A stretch of 64,000 nt of DNA from the NCBI RefSeq assembly GCF_001484605.1, contig NZ_CP013747.1, forward strand, positions 4,216,001-4,280,000, in the 5' to 3' direction. The notes beneath the pieces were generated by a model, which did not search any database, was not told where the DNA came from, and saw only the letters and a program-made list of their open reading frames with translations. This document shows, piece by piece, positions 26,001 to 35,071 of this stretch. The stretch is from Pseudarthrobacter sulfonivorans (GTDB lineage: Bacteria; Actinomycetota; Actinomycetes; Actinomycetales; Micrococcaceae). Each line of letters opens with the position of its first letter. Positions within the stretch are counted from its first letter, which is position 1. The translations under genes and the position numbers were made by a program.

Positions 26001-27149
26001 ATGTCCGACGATAACCTGACCGCAGCGGACTCCGCCCCCCGGGCCAAACCCCGCGTCGCGGTCCTCTTTGGTGGCCGGTCCAGTGAACATGCCGTGAGCT
26101 GCGTGACCGCCGCCGGCGTCCTGGGCGCCATCAACAAAGACAAGTACGATGTCATCCCCATCGGCATCGCCAAGTCGGGGCAGTGGGTGCTGGCTGCGGG
26201 GGATACCGCCCAGTGGTCGCTGTCCGCGTCGTCGCTGCCGGAGGTCCCGCCGTCGTCGGAAACGGTGACACTGGCCGAGATCGGCGGCGAGCACCAGCTG
26301 ATCGTCGCCTCACCCAACCAGATACCGCAGGAACTCGGGACGGTGGACGTCGTATTTCCCCTTCTCCATGGTCCCTTTGGCGAGGACGGCACCATCCAGG
26401 GGCTCCTGGAACTGTCCGACACTCGCTACGTCGGCGCCGGCGTGCTTGCGTCGGCTGTGGGCATGGACAAGCACTACATGAAGGTTGTGTTCGAGGCCGC
26501 CGGGCTGCACGTGGGGCCCTACATTGCCGTCACGGACCGCCAGTGGGTCAAGGACGCGGAGGCCGTCCGCAAGCAGGTGGACCAGCTCGGCTTTCCCGTG
26601 TTCGTCAAGCCGGCGCGGGCGGGTTCGTCCATGGGGATCTCCAAAGTGGACTCGCTCGAGGGACTCGACGCCGCCGTCGAGGAAGCCCGGCGCCATGACC
26701 TCAAACTGGTCATCGAGGCTGGCATCGTAGGGCGTGAGATTGAGTGCGCGGTCTTGGAAGGACGCGGGACCGATTCCCCCCGGACGTCCATGCCGGGCGA
26801 AATTTCCGTCGCTGCCGGAACGCACGAATTCTACGATTTCAACGCGAAGTATGTTGAGGACGACGCCGCCGCGCTTAGCTGCCCCGCCGACATTCCCGAC
26901 GAAGCCATCGTGCGGGTCCGGGAACTCGCAGCAGCTGCCTTCGACGCTGTGGGTGCGGAAGGCCTGAGCCGCGTGGACTTCTTCTACACGCCCGACGGCG
27001 AACTGATCATCAACGAGATCAACACCATGCCCGGGTTTACGCCCAAAAGCATGTACCCGCAGATGTGGGCAGCATCAGGCCTGAACTACGCGGACCTGAT
27101 TGATGAGCTGATCCATCTGGCCTTGAACCGGAAGACCGGCCTGCGCTAG
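26001..27149 (+). CDS. ddl: D-alanine--D-alanine ligase
   Basis: This ATP-grasp enzyme makes the D-Ala-D-Ala dipeptide for peptidoglycan. The 382-residue protein has VLFGGRSSEHAVSC, LLHGPFGEDGTIQG, KPARAGSSMGISK and the metal-binding end FIIN-like ELIINEINTMPGFTPKSMYP. The Tyr/Lys-type substrate residues look like D-Ala rather than D-Lac specificity, but this was not tested. It ends the murA-plsC-gpsA-ddl run and is convergent with the DUF3515 gene, 2 bases away. Confidence 0.96.
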   Translation: MSDDNLTAADSAPRAKPRVAVLFGGRSSEHAVSCVTAAGVLGAINKDKYDVIPIGIAKSGQWVLAAGDTAQWSLSASSLPEVPPSSETVTLAEIGGEHQLIVASPNQIPQELGTVDVVFPLLHGPFGEDGTIQGLLELSDTRYVGAGVLASAVGMDKHYMKVVFEAAGLHVGPYIAVTDRQWVKDAEAVRKQVDQLGFPVFVKPARAGSSMGISKVDSLEGLDAAVEEARRHDLKLVIEAGIVGREIECAVLEGRGTDSPRTSMPGEISVAAGTHEFYDFNAKYVEDDAAALSCPADIPDEAIVRVRELAAAAFDAVGAEGLSRVDFFYTPDGELIINEINTMPGFTPKSMYPQMWAASGLNYADLIDELIHLALNRKTGLR

Positions 27150-27151
27150 AC

Positions 27152-27700
27152 CTACTTGCTGGAGGGCAGGTTCTGCAGGTCTTCCTGACCCACGCAGTTC
27201 CGGCTGGCCGGGATCTTTCCGGCTGAGGCGGAAAGATCCGCCAGCACAGTTGCGGAGCTGATCTTCTCCGGATCCATCAGGATTTCCGTGGCGGGTTCGC
27301 GGCCGAAGGTAGTCAGCGTCCACACCGGATCGCCCTCCTTGATAACCCAGTCGATGCCGTTGACACTCACGCACCGGTCCGTCGTCGGGCCTGGAACGTT
27401 GACGCCGCAGCGCAGGATCACCTGAGACGGGTCCCCCCAGGCGGCGGTGGCCTGGCTGTTGGTTTTCCTCAGGGCAGCATCGCCGATGGCGTCAGGAAGG
27501 GCCACCATCATCGGAGCGCAGGCCGGGTTCGCCGCGTCGCCTCCGGCGGTGACATCCACAGCCGGGGCGCAGGCGGACAGTGAAACCCCTGTCAGTAGAC
27601 TTGCTGCCACCCCGATGAGGAGTCTGGACCTGTGGACTCTCGGTTCACGGACCAGTCGTCTGTCTTCGGCTGGAGGGTCAGTCTGCATGACATCCATCAT
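27152..27700 (-). CDS. DUF3515 lipoprotein
   Basis: This 182-residue protein has a basic N-region, a hydrophobic core and the lipobox LSAC with the lipidated Cys at about residue 44. The mature part has several Cys and a GIDWVIKEGDPVWTLTTFGR segment, the DUF3515 pattern. This family sits between ddl and thiL in many actinobacteria. Its function is unknown, and conserved linkage with envelope genes is the only hint. The ATG at 27700 follows GAAGAG; in-frame ATGs at 27697 and 27688 are alternatives. Confidence 0.85.
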   Translation of the reverse strand: MMDVMQTDPPAEDRRLVREPRVHRSRLLIGVAASLLTGVSLSACAPAVDVTAGGDAANPACAPMMVALPDAIGDAALRKTNSQATAAWGDPSQVILRCGVNVPGPTTDRCVSVNGIDWVIKEGDPVWTLTTFGREPATEILMDPEKISSATVLADLSASAGKIPASRNCVGQEDLQNLPSSK

Positions 27701-27812
27701 CTCTTCATACCGTTTGTCGCGCCAATCGCCTTCCCGACCGACGGGGACCCGTGCACCAACAAGTCAGCGCCGGGCAAACGGCGGCCTCAAAGGACTATAT
27801 GCTGTTGTCCCG

Positions 27813-29189
27813 ATGAGTAAAACTATGAATGTAGAGTCTGCCGATAGCGCCGAAACGGCAGGTGTAGGGCGGGGCCTCCCAGGAAAGCGGATACTGACCG
27901 TAATCGGGTATATCGGTGCGGTAGTAGCACTCAGCTATGTTGCCTGGCTGCGGTTGCCAGAAGTGACCCGTGGGACCATCTGGGCCGAAGATGGCACTGT
28001 CTTTCTTAGGGAAACAGTCGTTATCGGTCCGTTGGCCAGCATTGGAGAGCCGTATGCAGGCTACCTGCATACGATCCCCCGCCTCATATCTGCGATCTCC
28101 TATCTGGCCGGGCCCCTGGAGTCTTGTGCCGTCCTGATGTCATTCTTTAGTTGTGCCGTCGTTGCAAGTATTTCCGTTGCGGTATTTCATTTGTCCGCTG
28201 CCCTAGTGGACAGCCGGGAAATTCGGTTGATGCTGGCCCTGATTCCTGTATTTGTTCCAGTTGGACCACTTGAAGTTCTAGGCAATGCGGCCAATCTGCA
28301 CTGGTACATGTTATGGCTTGTTCCCTGGCTGCTGATCTACGAGCCGTCCCGGTGGAAAGGCAAAGCGGTTCTCTTGATCGTGACCTTTGCAGCAGCAACC
28401 ACCGAAATTATTTCCGGGATCTTTTTGCCCCTCGCGCTTTGGCAATGTTTCCGACGTAGGCAATACGCGGCCCCCATAGGACTGGTTGCCGGATTGGTTT
28501 GCCAGCTAATGGCAACGGCGAGCAAGCCTCGCTACGCGTCTCTGCCGCAGGTGGACGCGCTGGAGCCGTTGTCAGTTTTCTACGGTTTTGGGCTGCAGGC
28601 TATGACCTCTCTGTGGGAGACGGACGAACGCAGCGTGGCCTCCAGCATCGTTAACTTCGGTGCCTACGCAGCTCTCATCCCAGTCGCCGTGATATCGTGC
28701 CTCCTTATTTATGTTCTCGTTTTCGGGAGCCTTAAATGGAAATTCGTAGGCGTGTATTCTTTTGGTGCCGCAGCAGTTTGCTGGACCGCGGCGGTCGTGC
28801 TTAATGTATCGCCGGAATTCGATTTCGCAAATTTCACAGAGGAAGACTGGCTGAGTAAGTTCAAGTTCTTTCGGTATGCCGCTGCTCCCTCTATGTTTCT
28901 CCTGATTATGGTTCCGGCGTCGTGGGCAGTTGCTAAAGAGCGAGCAGGTGCCATGAGAAACAAAGAATCTCTCCGTTCTCTCCGGGCTCCGGCCCTGATG
29001 CTCATCTTCCTGTCAGTAAACTACTTTCCGGCACTTCCGGCGCGGGCGACCGGGCCCGAATGGGCAGAGGGCCTGACCTTGGCCCGCGATCAATGCGCGG
29101 CAAATCCCGGGCTGCATGAGGCGGCGATTCCTCTGGCGCCCGCACTCTGGTACACGGTCTTACCTTGTAATGTCATTTTGGATAGCTGA
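27813..29189 (+). CDS. polytopic membrane protein, possible GT-C-type glycosyltransferase
   Basis: This 458-residue protein has about ten predicted membrane segments. After the first comes the loop GTIWAEDGTVFLRE, an acidic ED motif in the first outer loop that resembles the catalytic loop of GT-C polyprenyl-phosphate-dependent glycosyltransferases. I do not recognise a specific family. Base composition is clearly more AT-rich than the neighbours, with many codons that are rare around it (ATA, AGT, TTA). This suggests horizontal gain into the conserved DUF3515-thiL interval. ATG at 27813; ATG 27825 is possible. Confidence 0.7.
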   Translation: MSKTMNVESADSAETAGVGRGLPGKRILTVIGYIGAVVALSYVAWLRLPEVTRGTIWAEDGTVFLRETVVIGPLASIGEPYAGYLHTIPRLISAISYLAGPLESCAVLMSFFSCAVVASISVAVFHLSAALVDSREIRLMLALIPVFVPVGPLEVLGNAANLHWYMLWLVPWLLIYEPSRWKGKAVLLIVTFAAATTEIISGIFLPLALWQCFRRRQYAAPIGLVAGLVCQLMATASKPRYASLPQVDALEPLSVFYGFGLQAMTSLWETDERSVASSIVNFGAYAALIPVAVISCLLIYVLVFGSLKWKFVGVYSFGAAAVCWTAAVVLNVSPEFDFANFTEEDWLSKFKFFRYAAAPSMFLLIMVPASWAVAKERAGAMRNKESLRSLRAPALMLIFLSVNYFPALPARATGPEWAEGLTLARDQCAANPGLHEAAIPLAPALWYTVLPCNVILDS

Positions 29190-29263
29190 CCATCCAAGCC
29201 CCTTGCGGGACCCGGACGGCCTTGTCCCTCAGCAATGTCGTTGCCGCGCTGTAGCGTAGGGGC

Positions 29264-30304
29264 GTGCCTGAAATTCCGTTGACTGAAGAAACGCTGACTG
29301 TCGCCGCGCTGTCCGAAGCCGAACTCCTGGCCCGGATCTTTCCGCGGCTGGAAATGGCCGGAACGCACGGTTCGGCAACCCTGCTTGGCCCGGGAGACGA
29401 TGCCGCCATTATCGCCGCTCCGGATGGCAGGACAGTAATCAGCATCGATACACAGGTGCAGGACCAGGACTTCCGGCTCCAATGGCCCAACGGGTACCGC
29501 ACCACGGGCTTCGACGTCGGATGGAAGGCGGCGGCCCAGAACCTCAGCGATATCAACGCCATGGGCGGCGTGGCCACGTCGCTGGTGGTGAGCCTGACGT
29601 TGCCGCCCGACACCCCTGTCAGCTGGGTGGCGGACCTGGCCGACGGCCTGACTGCGGGAATCCGGGAACTCGGGGCAACAGACTGTTCGGTGGCGGGAGG
29701 CGACTTGGGCCGCGGCAGGGAAATCTCCGTGACGGTCGCCGTGCTGGGCTCATTGGCTGGCGGCAACGCGGTCCTGCGGTCGGGGGCCCGTGCCGGCGAC
29801 GTTGTGGCCCTGGCCGGTACGGTAGGCCGGGCCGCGGCCGGGCTTGCGCTCTTGGAAGCAGAGGCTGCTGTGCAATCCCTGGCGCCCGCGCAATGGGCGC
29901 TCGTGGAAGTGCAGTGCAGGCCACGGCCGCCACTGTCCGCGGGGCCGCTGGCCAGGTCAGCCGGAGCCACTGCCATGCTGGATATATCGGACGGCCTGGT
30001 GCGCGACGGTGGCCGCCTCGCCGCCGCCAGCGGCGTCGTCCTTGACCTTGACCCCGCGGCGTTAAAGCCTCTCGCGGAAGCCCTGCGTCCGGCGTCGGAC
30101 CTTCTCAGAGCTGATCCCATGGCCTGGGTGCTGGGCGGGGGAGAGGACCACGGGCTACTGGCCACATTCCCGGCCGGCGTTCAGCTGCCTGCCGGATTCA
30201 CTGCGATAGGCTCAGTACAAGCCCCGGAAGGCTCCTCGCATCCGGGCGTCACAATTGCGGGCCACGCCGTTGGCACCGGGGGATGGGATCACTTTGCAGA
30301 CTAA
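29264..30304 (+). CDS. thiL: thiamine-monophosphate kinase
   Basis: ThiL phosphorylates thiamine monophosphate to the active cofactor thiamine diphosphate. The 346-residue AIR-synthase-fold protein has LGPGDDAAIIA near residue 44, the metal-binding SDINAMGG, GGDLGRG and LDISDGLVRDGGRL. The GTG start at 29264 gives the usual N-terminus. The gene overlaps the DAK2 gene downstream. thiC, another thiamine gene, is 25 kb away under its own riboswitch. Confidence 0.94.
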   Translation: MPEIPLTEETLTVAALSEAELLARIFPRLEMAGTHGSATLLGPGDDAAIIAAPDGRTVISIDTQVQDQDFRLQWPNGYRTTGFDVGWKAAAQNLSDINAMGGVATSLVVSLTLPPDTPVSWVADLADGLTAGIRELGATDCSVAGGDLGRGREISVTVAVLGSLAGGNAVLRSGARAGDVVALAGTVGRAAAGLALLEAEAAVQSLAPAQWALVEVQCRPRPPLSAGPLARSAGATAMLDISDGLVRDGGRLAAASGVVLDLDPAALKPLAEALRPASDLLRADPMAWVLGGGEDHGLLATFPAGVQLPAGFTAIGSVQAPEGSSHPGVTIAGHAVGTGGWDHFAD

Positions 30305-31337
30305 GGTTGCCGCCAACGCGCAAGCGATGAAGCGGTGGTTGGACAAGGCTGAAACCGCCATTGCCAACCACAGCGACCGCCTCAATGCCATCAACATCTT
30401 CCCCGTGGCGGACGGTGACACCGGCACCAACCTTTACCTCACGGTTCGGGCGGCCGCCCGTGCCCTGCACAGCGGCCCGGCGGGCCAAGGTGCCGCAGTC
30501 CCCGCAGCCGCCGGCCAGGCGGATGTCGGCGCAGTGTTGGCGCGTGCCGGCAGGGCCGCGATGGAGCAGGCCCGCGGCAATTCCGGAACCCTCTTCTCAG
30601 TCTTCCTCTGCGCCGCGGCTGAGCCCCTGGCCGGTCATACGCGCCTGACCTCAACCCTTCTGGCCGCCGCCCTGAACCGCGCCCAGATCCGGGCCTGGTC
30701 AGCGTTAAGCGATCCCGTACCCGGCACCATGCTTTCAGTCATGGAGGCTGCCGCGCGCGCCGCCGCGGCAGTGGACGCCGGCCACAACGGCGACGACAGC
30801 AACCAAGCCCTGGGCAAAGCCCTCGACGCTGCCGTCAACGGCGCACTGAAAGCAGTGGTCAACACCGAGAGCCAGCTGGCGGCCCTTGAAGCCGCGCATG
30901 TGGTTGATGCCGGGGGCGTTGGCATGCTGCTCATCCTCGACTGCCTCCGCTCCGCCGTCCTGGGCGAAGAACTGCAGGGCGAACTCCTCGACGGGCTGCA
31001 CGGCTTCGACGTCCAGGACCCCCACATCCACACTGATATGCCGGACGACGACGGCGTTGAGGTTATGTGCACAATCAGCCTTTCGCCGCTCAGCGCGGCC
31101 ACGCTGCGCCAGCGGCTCGACGAGGTCGGCGAGTCCGTCATCATGAGCCAGGTGGACAGTTTGGCCGATGCCGAGGGCAGTTACCGGTGGCGGGTCCACG
31201 TGCACGTCCCCGACGCCGCACCCGCGGTGGCCCTGATCCGTTCCCTCGGCGAGCCCAGCGACATTTCGGTCAGCGAACTCGCCCTGGCCCGCGAACCCGA
31301 ACCAGCTCCGGTGAACTCCAGTGGGCATGAGCGCTGA
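30294..31337 (+). CDS. DAK2 (DhaL-like) domain protein
   Basis: This roughly 347-residue protein has a DhaL-like nucleotide-binding domain: LNAINIFPVADGDTGTNLYLT with the metal-binding Asp cluster, then RGNSGTLFS and DAGGVGMLLIL. The C-terminal part (about 250-347) is the regulatory extension seen in FakA/YloV-type proteins, but the fuller FakA C-terminus is absent. The start is uncertain: I took TTG 30294, which follows GGGGGATGG and overlaps thiL by 11 bases. No upstream ATG or GTG avoids deeper overlap except the one at 30255. The gene sits before recG as in many Gram-positives. Confidence 0.82.
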   Translation: MQTKVAANAQAMKRWLDKAETAIANHSDRLNAINIFPVADGDTGTNLYLTVRAAARALHSGPAGQGAAVPAAAGQADVGAVLARAGRAAMEQARGNSGTLFSVFLCAAAEPLAGHTRLTSTLLAAALNRAQIRAWSALSDPVPGTMLSVMEAAARAAAAVDAGHNGDDSNQALGKALDAAVNGALKAVVNTESQLAALEAAHVVDAGGVGMLLILDCLRSAVLGEELQGELLDGLHGFDVQDPHIHTDMPDDDGVEVMCTISLSPLSAATLRQRLDEVGESVIMSQVDSLADAEGSYRWRVHVHVPDAAPAVALIRSLGEPSDISVSELALAREPEPAPVNSSGHER

Positions 31338-33609
31338 ACTGGGCCTGGGCCTGGAACGCCTGATCGGGAAGCGGTCAGCGTCGGCTATTGAGAAGCACCT
31401 GGGAATCACCACGGTCGGCGGGCTGCTGAACTATTTCCCGCGCCGCTACCTGAACCGCGGTGAACTGACGCCCATCAGCGAGTTGCCGCTGGATGAAGAG
31501 GTCACGCTTTTTGCGCGGGTGCTCTCCAGCAGCACGCGCAAGATGCATACGCGGCGTGGTTCCATCACGGACGTTGTGATCACCGACGACGCCGCCTCCC
31601 ACGGCCGTCCGCGCCTTTCCGCGGTCGGCCCCGGCAGTGGGCACGGAACTCTCAAGATCACCTTTTTTAGCGGACACCGGGCACAGGCGCAGCTCCTGCC
31701 GGGCCGGCGGGTGATGTTCTCCGGCAAGGTGACGCGCTACGGAGCGTCCCTGGGCTTGACCAACCCGGACTTCCACCTCCTCGACGAGGACCCGGACATG
31801 CCGGCCATGGACCCCGAAAAGCTCGCCGCGATGCCCATCCCGGTCTATCCGGCCACCGCAAAGCTCACCAGCTGGTCGATTCAGAAAGTCATCGCCACGC
31901 TCCTGGAAACCGTGGATCTGGATGCCCTGCCGGATCCGCTGCCGGAGGCGGTGGCCCGTAGGGAGAAATTCCTTCCCGTGGCCGAGGCCTACCGGCTCAT
32001 CCATAGGCCGGAATCGCAGGCCGACTGGATGAAGGCCCAGGAGCGATTGCGCTACCAGGAGGCCCTGGTCCTGCAGGCGGCCTTGGCGCGGCGCCGTGCC
32101 CAGCTTGCGGCCGAGGAAGCCACGGCACGGCGCCCGGCCTTCGACGGGTTGCTGGCGGCGTTCGACAGGCAGTTGCCCTTCACGCTCACCGGCGGCCAGG
32201 CCGCCGTCGGAAAAACGCTGGCCACGGAGCTGGCGCAGGACAGCCCCATGAACCGGCTGCTGCAGGGTGAGGTCGGCTCGGGCAAAACCATCGTCGCGCT
32301 GCGGGCCATGCTGCAGGTAGTGGATGCCGGCGGGCAGGCGGCCCTCCTGGCGCCCACCGAGGTCCTCGCCGCCCAGCACTTCGAATCCATCCGGCGGACC
32401 CTGGGCTCCCTGTCCCGCGACCCGATGCTGTCCGCGGACGGGCTGCTGGGCAGCCTGGCCGAAGGGGCGGTGCAGGTCACCCTCCTCACCGGCTCCATGC
32501 CCACCGGCGCCCGGAAACGGGCCATGCTGGACGCCGCATCCGGCGCCGCCGGGATTGTGATCGGCACGCACGCGCTGCTCAGCGACAACGTCGCGTTCTA
32601 CGACCTTGGCCTGATCGTGGTGGACGAACAGCACCGGTTCGGTGTGGAGCAGCGGGACGTCCTCAGGTCAAAGGCGAACAAACCGCCGCACCTGCTGGTC
32701 ATGACGGCCACGCCCATTCCACGCACCGTGGCCATGACGGTCTTCGGCGACCTCGAAACGTCCGTCCTGGACGAGCTCCCGGCCGGCCGGGCGCCGATTT
32801 CCACGCATGTGGTGGGCCTCGCCGAGAACCCCGGCTGGGCAGACCGCATCTGGTCCCGTTCCCGCGAGGAGATCGACGCCGGGCACCAGGTGTACGTGGT
32901 GTGCCCCAGGATCGGAACGGACGACGACGGCGACTTCAGCCCGGGGGAAGCGGAACCTTCCGCGGCTGACCTGGCGAGCGACAGCGGTGGGCGGGAGCTC
33001 GCGTCGGTGACCGCCGTCGTCGAACATCTCCAGCAGGAGGCGGCCCTGACAGGTGTGCCCCTTGGGCCGATGCACGGCCGTTTGGACACCGCAGTGAAGT
33101 CCGCCGCGATGGCCGACTTCACCGCCAACCGGACCAAGCTCCTGGTCTCCACCACCGTTATCGAAGTCGGCGTCGACGTCCATAACGCCACCTTGATGGT
33201 GATCCTCGACGCCGACCGCTTCGGCATTTCCCAGCTGCACCAGCTGCGCGGCCGGGTGGGCCGTGGCGGGCTTCCCGGAACGTGCCTGCTGGTCACCAAC
33301 CTCGAACGCGGGCACCCGAGCCGGCGCCGGCTCGATGCCGTGGCGGCAACCACCGACGGCTTCGAGCTGTCGCGGGAGGATTTGAAGCTGCGCCGCGAGG
33401 GCGACATCCTGGGCGCGTCGCAGTCCGGCGGCCGCTCCACCCTGAAACTGCTGCGCGTGCTGGAACACGAGGACATCATTGCGCAGGCGCGCCAGGACGC
33501 CCAGGAAATTGTGGGCTCGGATCCGACCCTGGCGCGGCATCCGCGGTTGGCGGAGGCCATTGACGAGTACTTGAACCCCGAGAAGGAGGCGTTCCTTGAG
33601 CGCGGATAG
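31321..33609 (+). CDS. recG: ATP-dependent DNA helicase RecG
   Basis: RecG remodels stalled replication forks and branched DNA. The 762-residue protein has the N-terminal wedge/OB region, then superfamily 2 motifs: GEVGSGKTIVALRAML (I), LLAPTEVLAAQHF (Ia), DEQHRFGV (II), TATPIPRT (III) and QLRGRVGRGG (VI). All are intact. GTG 31321 is the likely start (ATG 31327 is close and also in frame), overlapping the DAK2 gene. rsmD follows after 9 bases. Confidence 0.95.
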   Translation: MGMSAELGLGLERLIGKRSASAIEKHLGITTVGGLLNYFPRRYLNRGELTPISELPLDEEVTLFARVLSSSTRKMHTRRGSITDVVITDDAASHGRPRLSAVGPGSGHGTLKITFFSGHRAQAQLLPGRRVMFSGKVTRYGASLGLTNPDFHLLDEDPDMPAMDPEKLAAMPIPVYPATAKLTSWSIQKVIATLLETVDLDALPDPLPEAVARREKFLPVAEAYRLIHRPESQADWMKAQERLRYQEALVLQAALARRRAQLAAEEATARRPAFDGLLAAFDRQLPFTLTGGQAAVGKTLATELAQDSPMNRLLQGEVGSGKTIVALRAMLQVVDAGGQAALLAPTEVLAAQHFESIRRTLGSLSRDPMLSADGLLGSLAEGAVQVTLLTGSMPTGARKRAMLDAASGAAGIVIGTHALLSDNVAFYDLGLIVVDEQHRFGVEQRDVLRSKANKPPHLLVMTATPIPRTVAMTVFGDLETSVLDELPAGRAPISTHVVGLAENPGWADRIWSRSREEIDAGHQVYVVCPRIGTDDDGDFSPGEAEPSAADLASDSGGRELASVTAVVEHLQQEAALTGVPLGPMHGRLDTAVKSAAMADFTANRTKLLVSTTVIEVGVDVHNATLMVILDADRFGISQLHQLRGRVGRGGLPGTCLLVTNLERGHPSRRRLDAVAATTDGFELSREDLKLRREGDILGASQSGGRSTLKLLRVLEHEDIIAQARQDAQEIVGSDPTLARHPRLAEAIDEYLNPEKEAFLERG

Positions 33610-33618
33610 GAGGCGGCC

Positions 33619-34242
33619 ATGAGCCGCATCATCGCGGGCGCCGCAGGCGGGACCCCCCTCGTCAGCGTCCCCGGCTCCCTGACTAGGCCCACTACCGACC
33701 GCGTGAAGGAAGCACTGTTCTCCCGGCTCGACGCATTCGGGATCATTGCCGGTGCACGGGTCCTGGACCTGTACGCAGGGTCCGGATCGTTGGGCGTGGA
33801 GAGCGGCAGCCGGGGCGCTGAGGCCGTCGACCTCGTGGAATTCGATGCCAAGGCCAGTTCCGTGTGCCAACGCAACGCGGACCTGATCAACGGCGTGCTG
33901 GGCCGCAAGGCAGTGACCGTCCACCGGTCCAAGGTGGAGTCCTTCCTGGAGCGCACGGCGGAGACGGCCAGCTGGGACCTGGTGTTCCTGGACCCGCCCT
34001 ATCCGCTGGATGACCCTGCCCTGTCGGCGGTGCTGGGCAAACTCGCCGATCATCTGGTTCCGGCGGCCGTGGTAGTGGTGGAGCGGTCCTCGCGTTCACC
34101 GGAGCCGTTCTGGCCCGCCGGCCTGGAACGGTTTGCCGAGAAGAAGTACGGCGAAACGCGGCTCTGGTTCGCGGAGCCATTTGTGCCGGACGCCATCACG
34201 CCGGACGTTGTTTTTGAGGAGCAGTCGCCGAAGCAGGTTTAG
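33619..34242 (+). CDS. rsmD: 16S rRNA (guanine(966)-N(2))-methyltransferase
   Basis: This 207-residue SAM-dependent methyltransferase has RPTTDRVKEALFSRL near the N-terminus, the SAM motif VLDLYAGSGSLGVES and the catalytic FLDPPYPL. These are the standard RsmD landmarks. The start follows AGGAGGCGGCC. In many bacteria rsmD is next to coaD. Here a two-gene minus-strand block separates them. Confidence 0.93.
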   Translation: MSRIIAGAAGGTPLVSVPGSLTRPTTDRVKEALFSRLDAFGIIAGARVLDLYAGSGSLGVESGSRGAEAVDLVEFDAKASSVCQRNADLINGVLGRKAVTVHRSKVESFLERTAETASWDLVFLDPPYPLDDPALSAVLGKLADHLVPAAVVVVERSSRSPEPFWPAGLERFAEKKYGETRLWFAEPFVPDAITPDVVFEEQSPKQV

Positions 34243-34282
34243 GGCCCGGCCCGGTACGCCTGGGACGCGGGGAGTCCGCGGC

Positions 34283-35071
34283 TCAGCCGGCCAGCTTATC
34301 CAGGTCCACGCCGGCGAGAACCACCGCGGGGTGGGGGCCGCGTGCCGTCAATTCGGCTGTCCAGGCTTCGGGCCAGGGCGCCTGCGTTCCGGCGAGGATG
34401 ATGTTGCCAGGGTAGCGGCCCGCGAACATCCCGGTTTCGGCGAAGGCCGCCACGTCGGTCATGGCGCGACGCATGGCGGCGGCCTGGCTTCGTACCAGGG
34501 TCAGGCCGGGTTCATCGCCCACGTTGACGATCAGCAAGCCTTCCGGTGCAAGGCGTGCACGGGCCTCCTGGTAGAACTCCTCGCAGGCGATGTGGGCCGG
34601 GGCTTCCGGACCCGAAAAGATGTCCAGGATCACGACGTCGAACTGAAGTGCCGGGTCCAGGTCCGCCAGGGCGTCGCGCGCATCGCCGATGACGGTGTGC
34701 AGGTCGGTACCGTCAGGCAGGGGGAGTTGCTGCAGGACAAAGTCGAGGAGCTCGCGTTCCAGCTCCACCGCATACTGGACGGATCCGGGCCTCGTCGCCT
34801 GGATGTAGCGCGCAAGGGTCAGGGCTCCGGCCCCAAGATGGAGCGCGGTGATTGGCCGGCCTTCGGGAGCGGCGAGGTCCACAATGTGGCCGATCCGTCG
34901 CAGGTACTCGTAGAAGATCTCCTCAGGATGCGCCAGGTTAACATGGGACTGCTCGGCCCCGCCGATGCTCAGCACGTAGCCGCCGTCGGTGAAAGCATCG
35001 GGCTCGATGGACGCGTGCTGTCCCGTGGTCCGCAGGAACCGCGTGGAACGCGTGCCGCCGGGCTCCGCCAT
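34283..35071 (-). CDS. spermidine synthase-like methyltransferase-fold protein
   Basis: This 262-residue Rossmann-fold protein has HLGAGALTLARYIQ (SAM-like motif I), the acidic VELERELLDF, HTVIGDARDALADL and the VVILDIFSG motif, the pattern of spermidine/putrescine aminopropyltransferases. No N-terminal membrane part is present. Many actinobacterial members are annotated as spermidine synthase without biochemical proof, so the substrate is open. The ATG overlaps the stop of the upstream aminotransferase gene (CATCA on the plus strand), so the two are coupled. Confidence 0.78.
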   Translation of the reverse strand: MAEPGGTRSTRFLRTTGQHASIEPDAFTDGGYVLSIGGAEQSHVNLAHPEEIFYEYLRRIGHIVDLAAPEGRPITALHLGAGALTLARYIQATRPGSVQYAVELERELLDFVLQQLPLPDGTDLHTVIGDARDALADLDPALQFDVVILDIFSGPEAPAHIACEEFYQEARARLAPEGLLIVNVGDEPGLTLVRSQAAAMRRAMTDVAAFAETGMFAGRYPGNIILAGTQAPWPEAWTAELTARGPHPAVVLAGVDLDKLAG

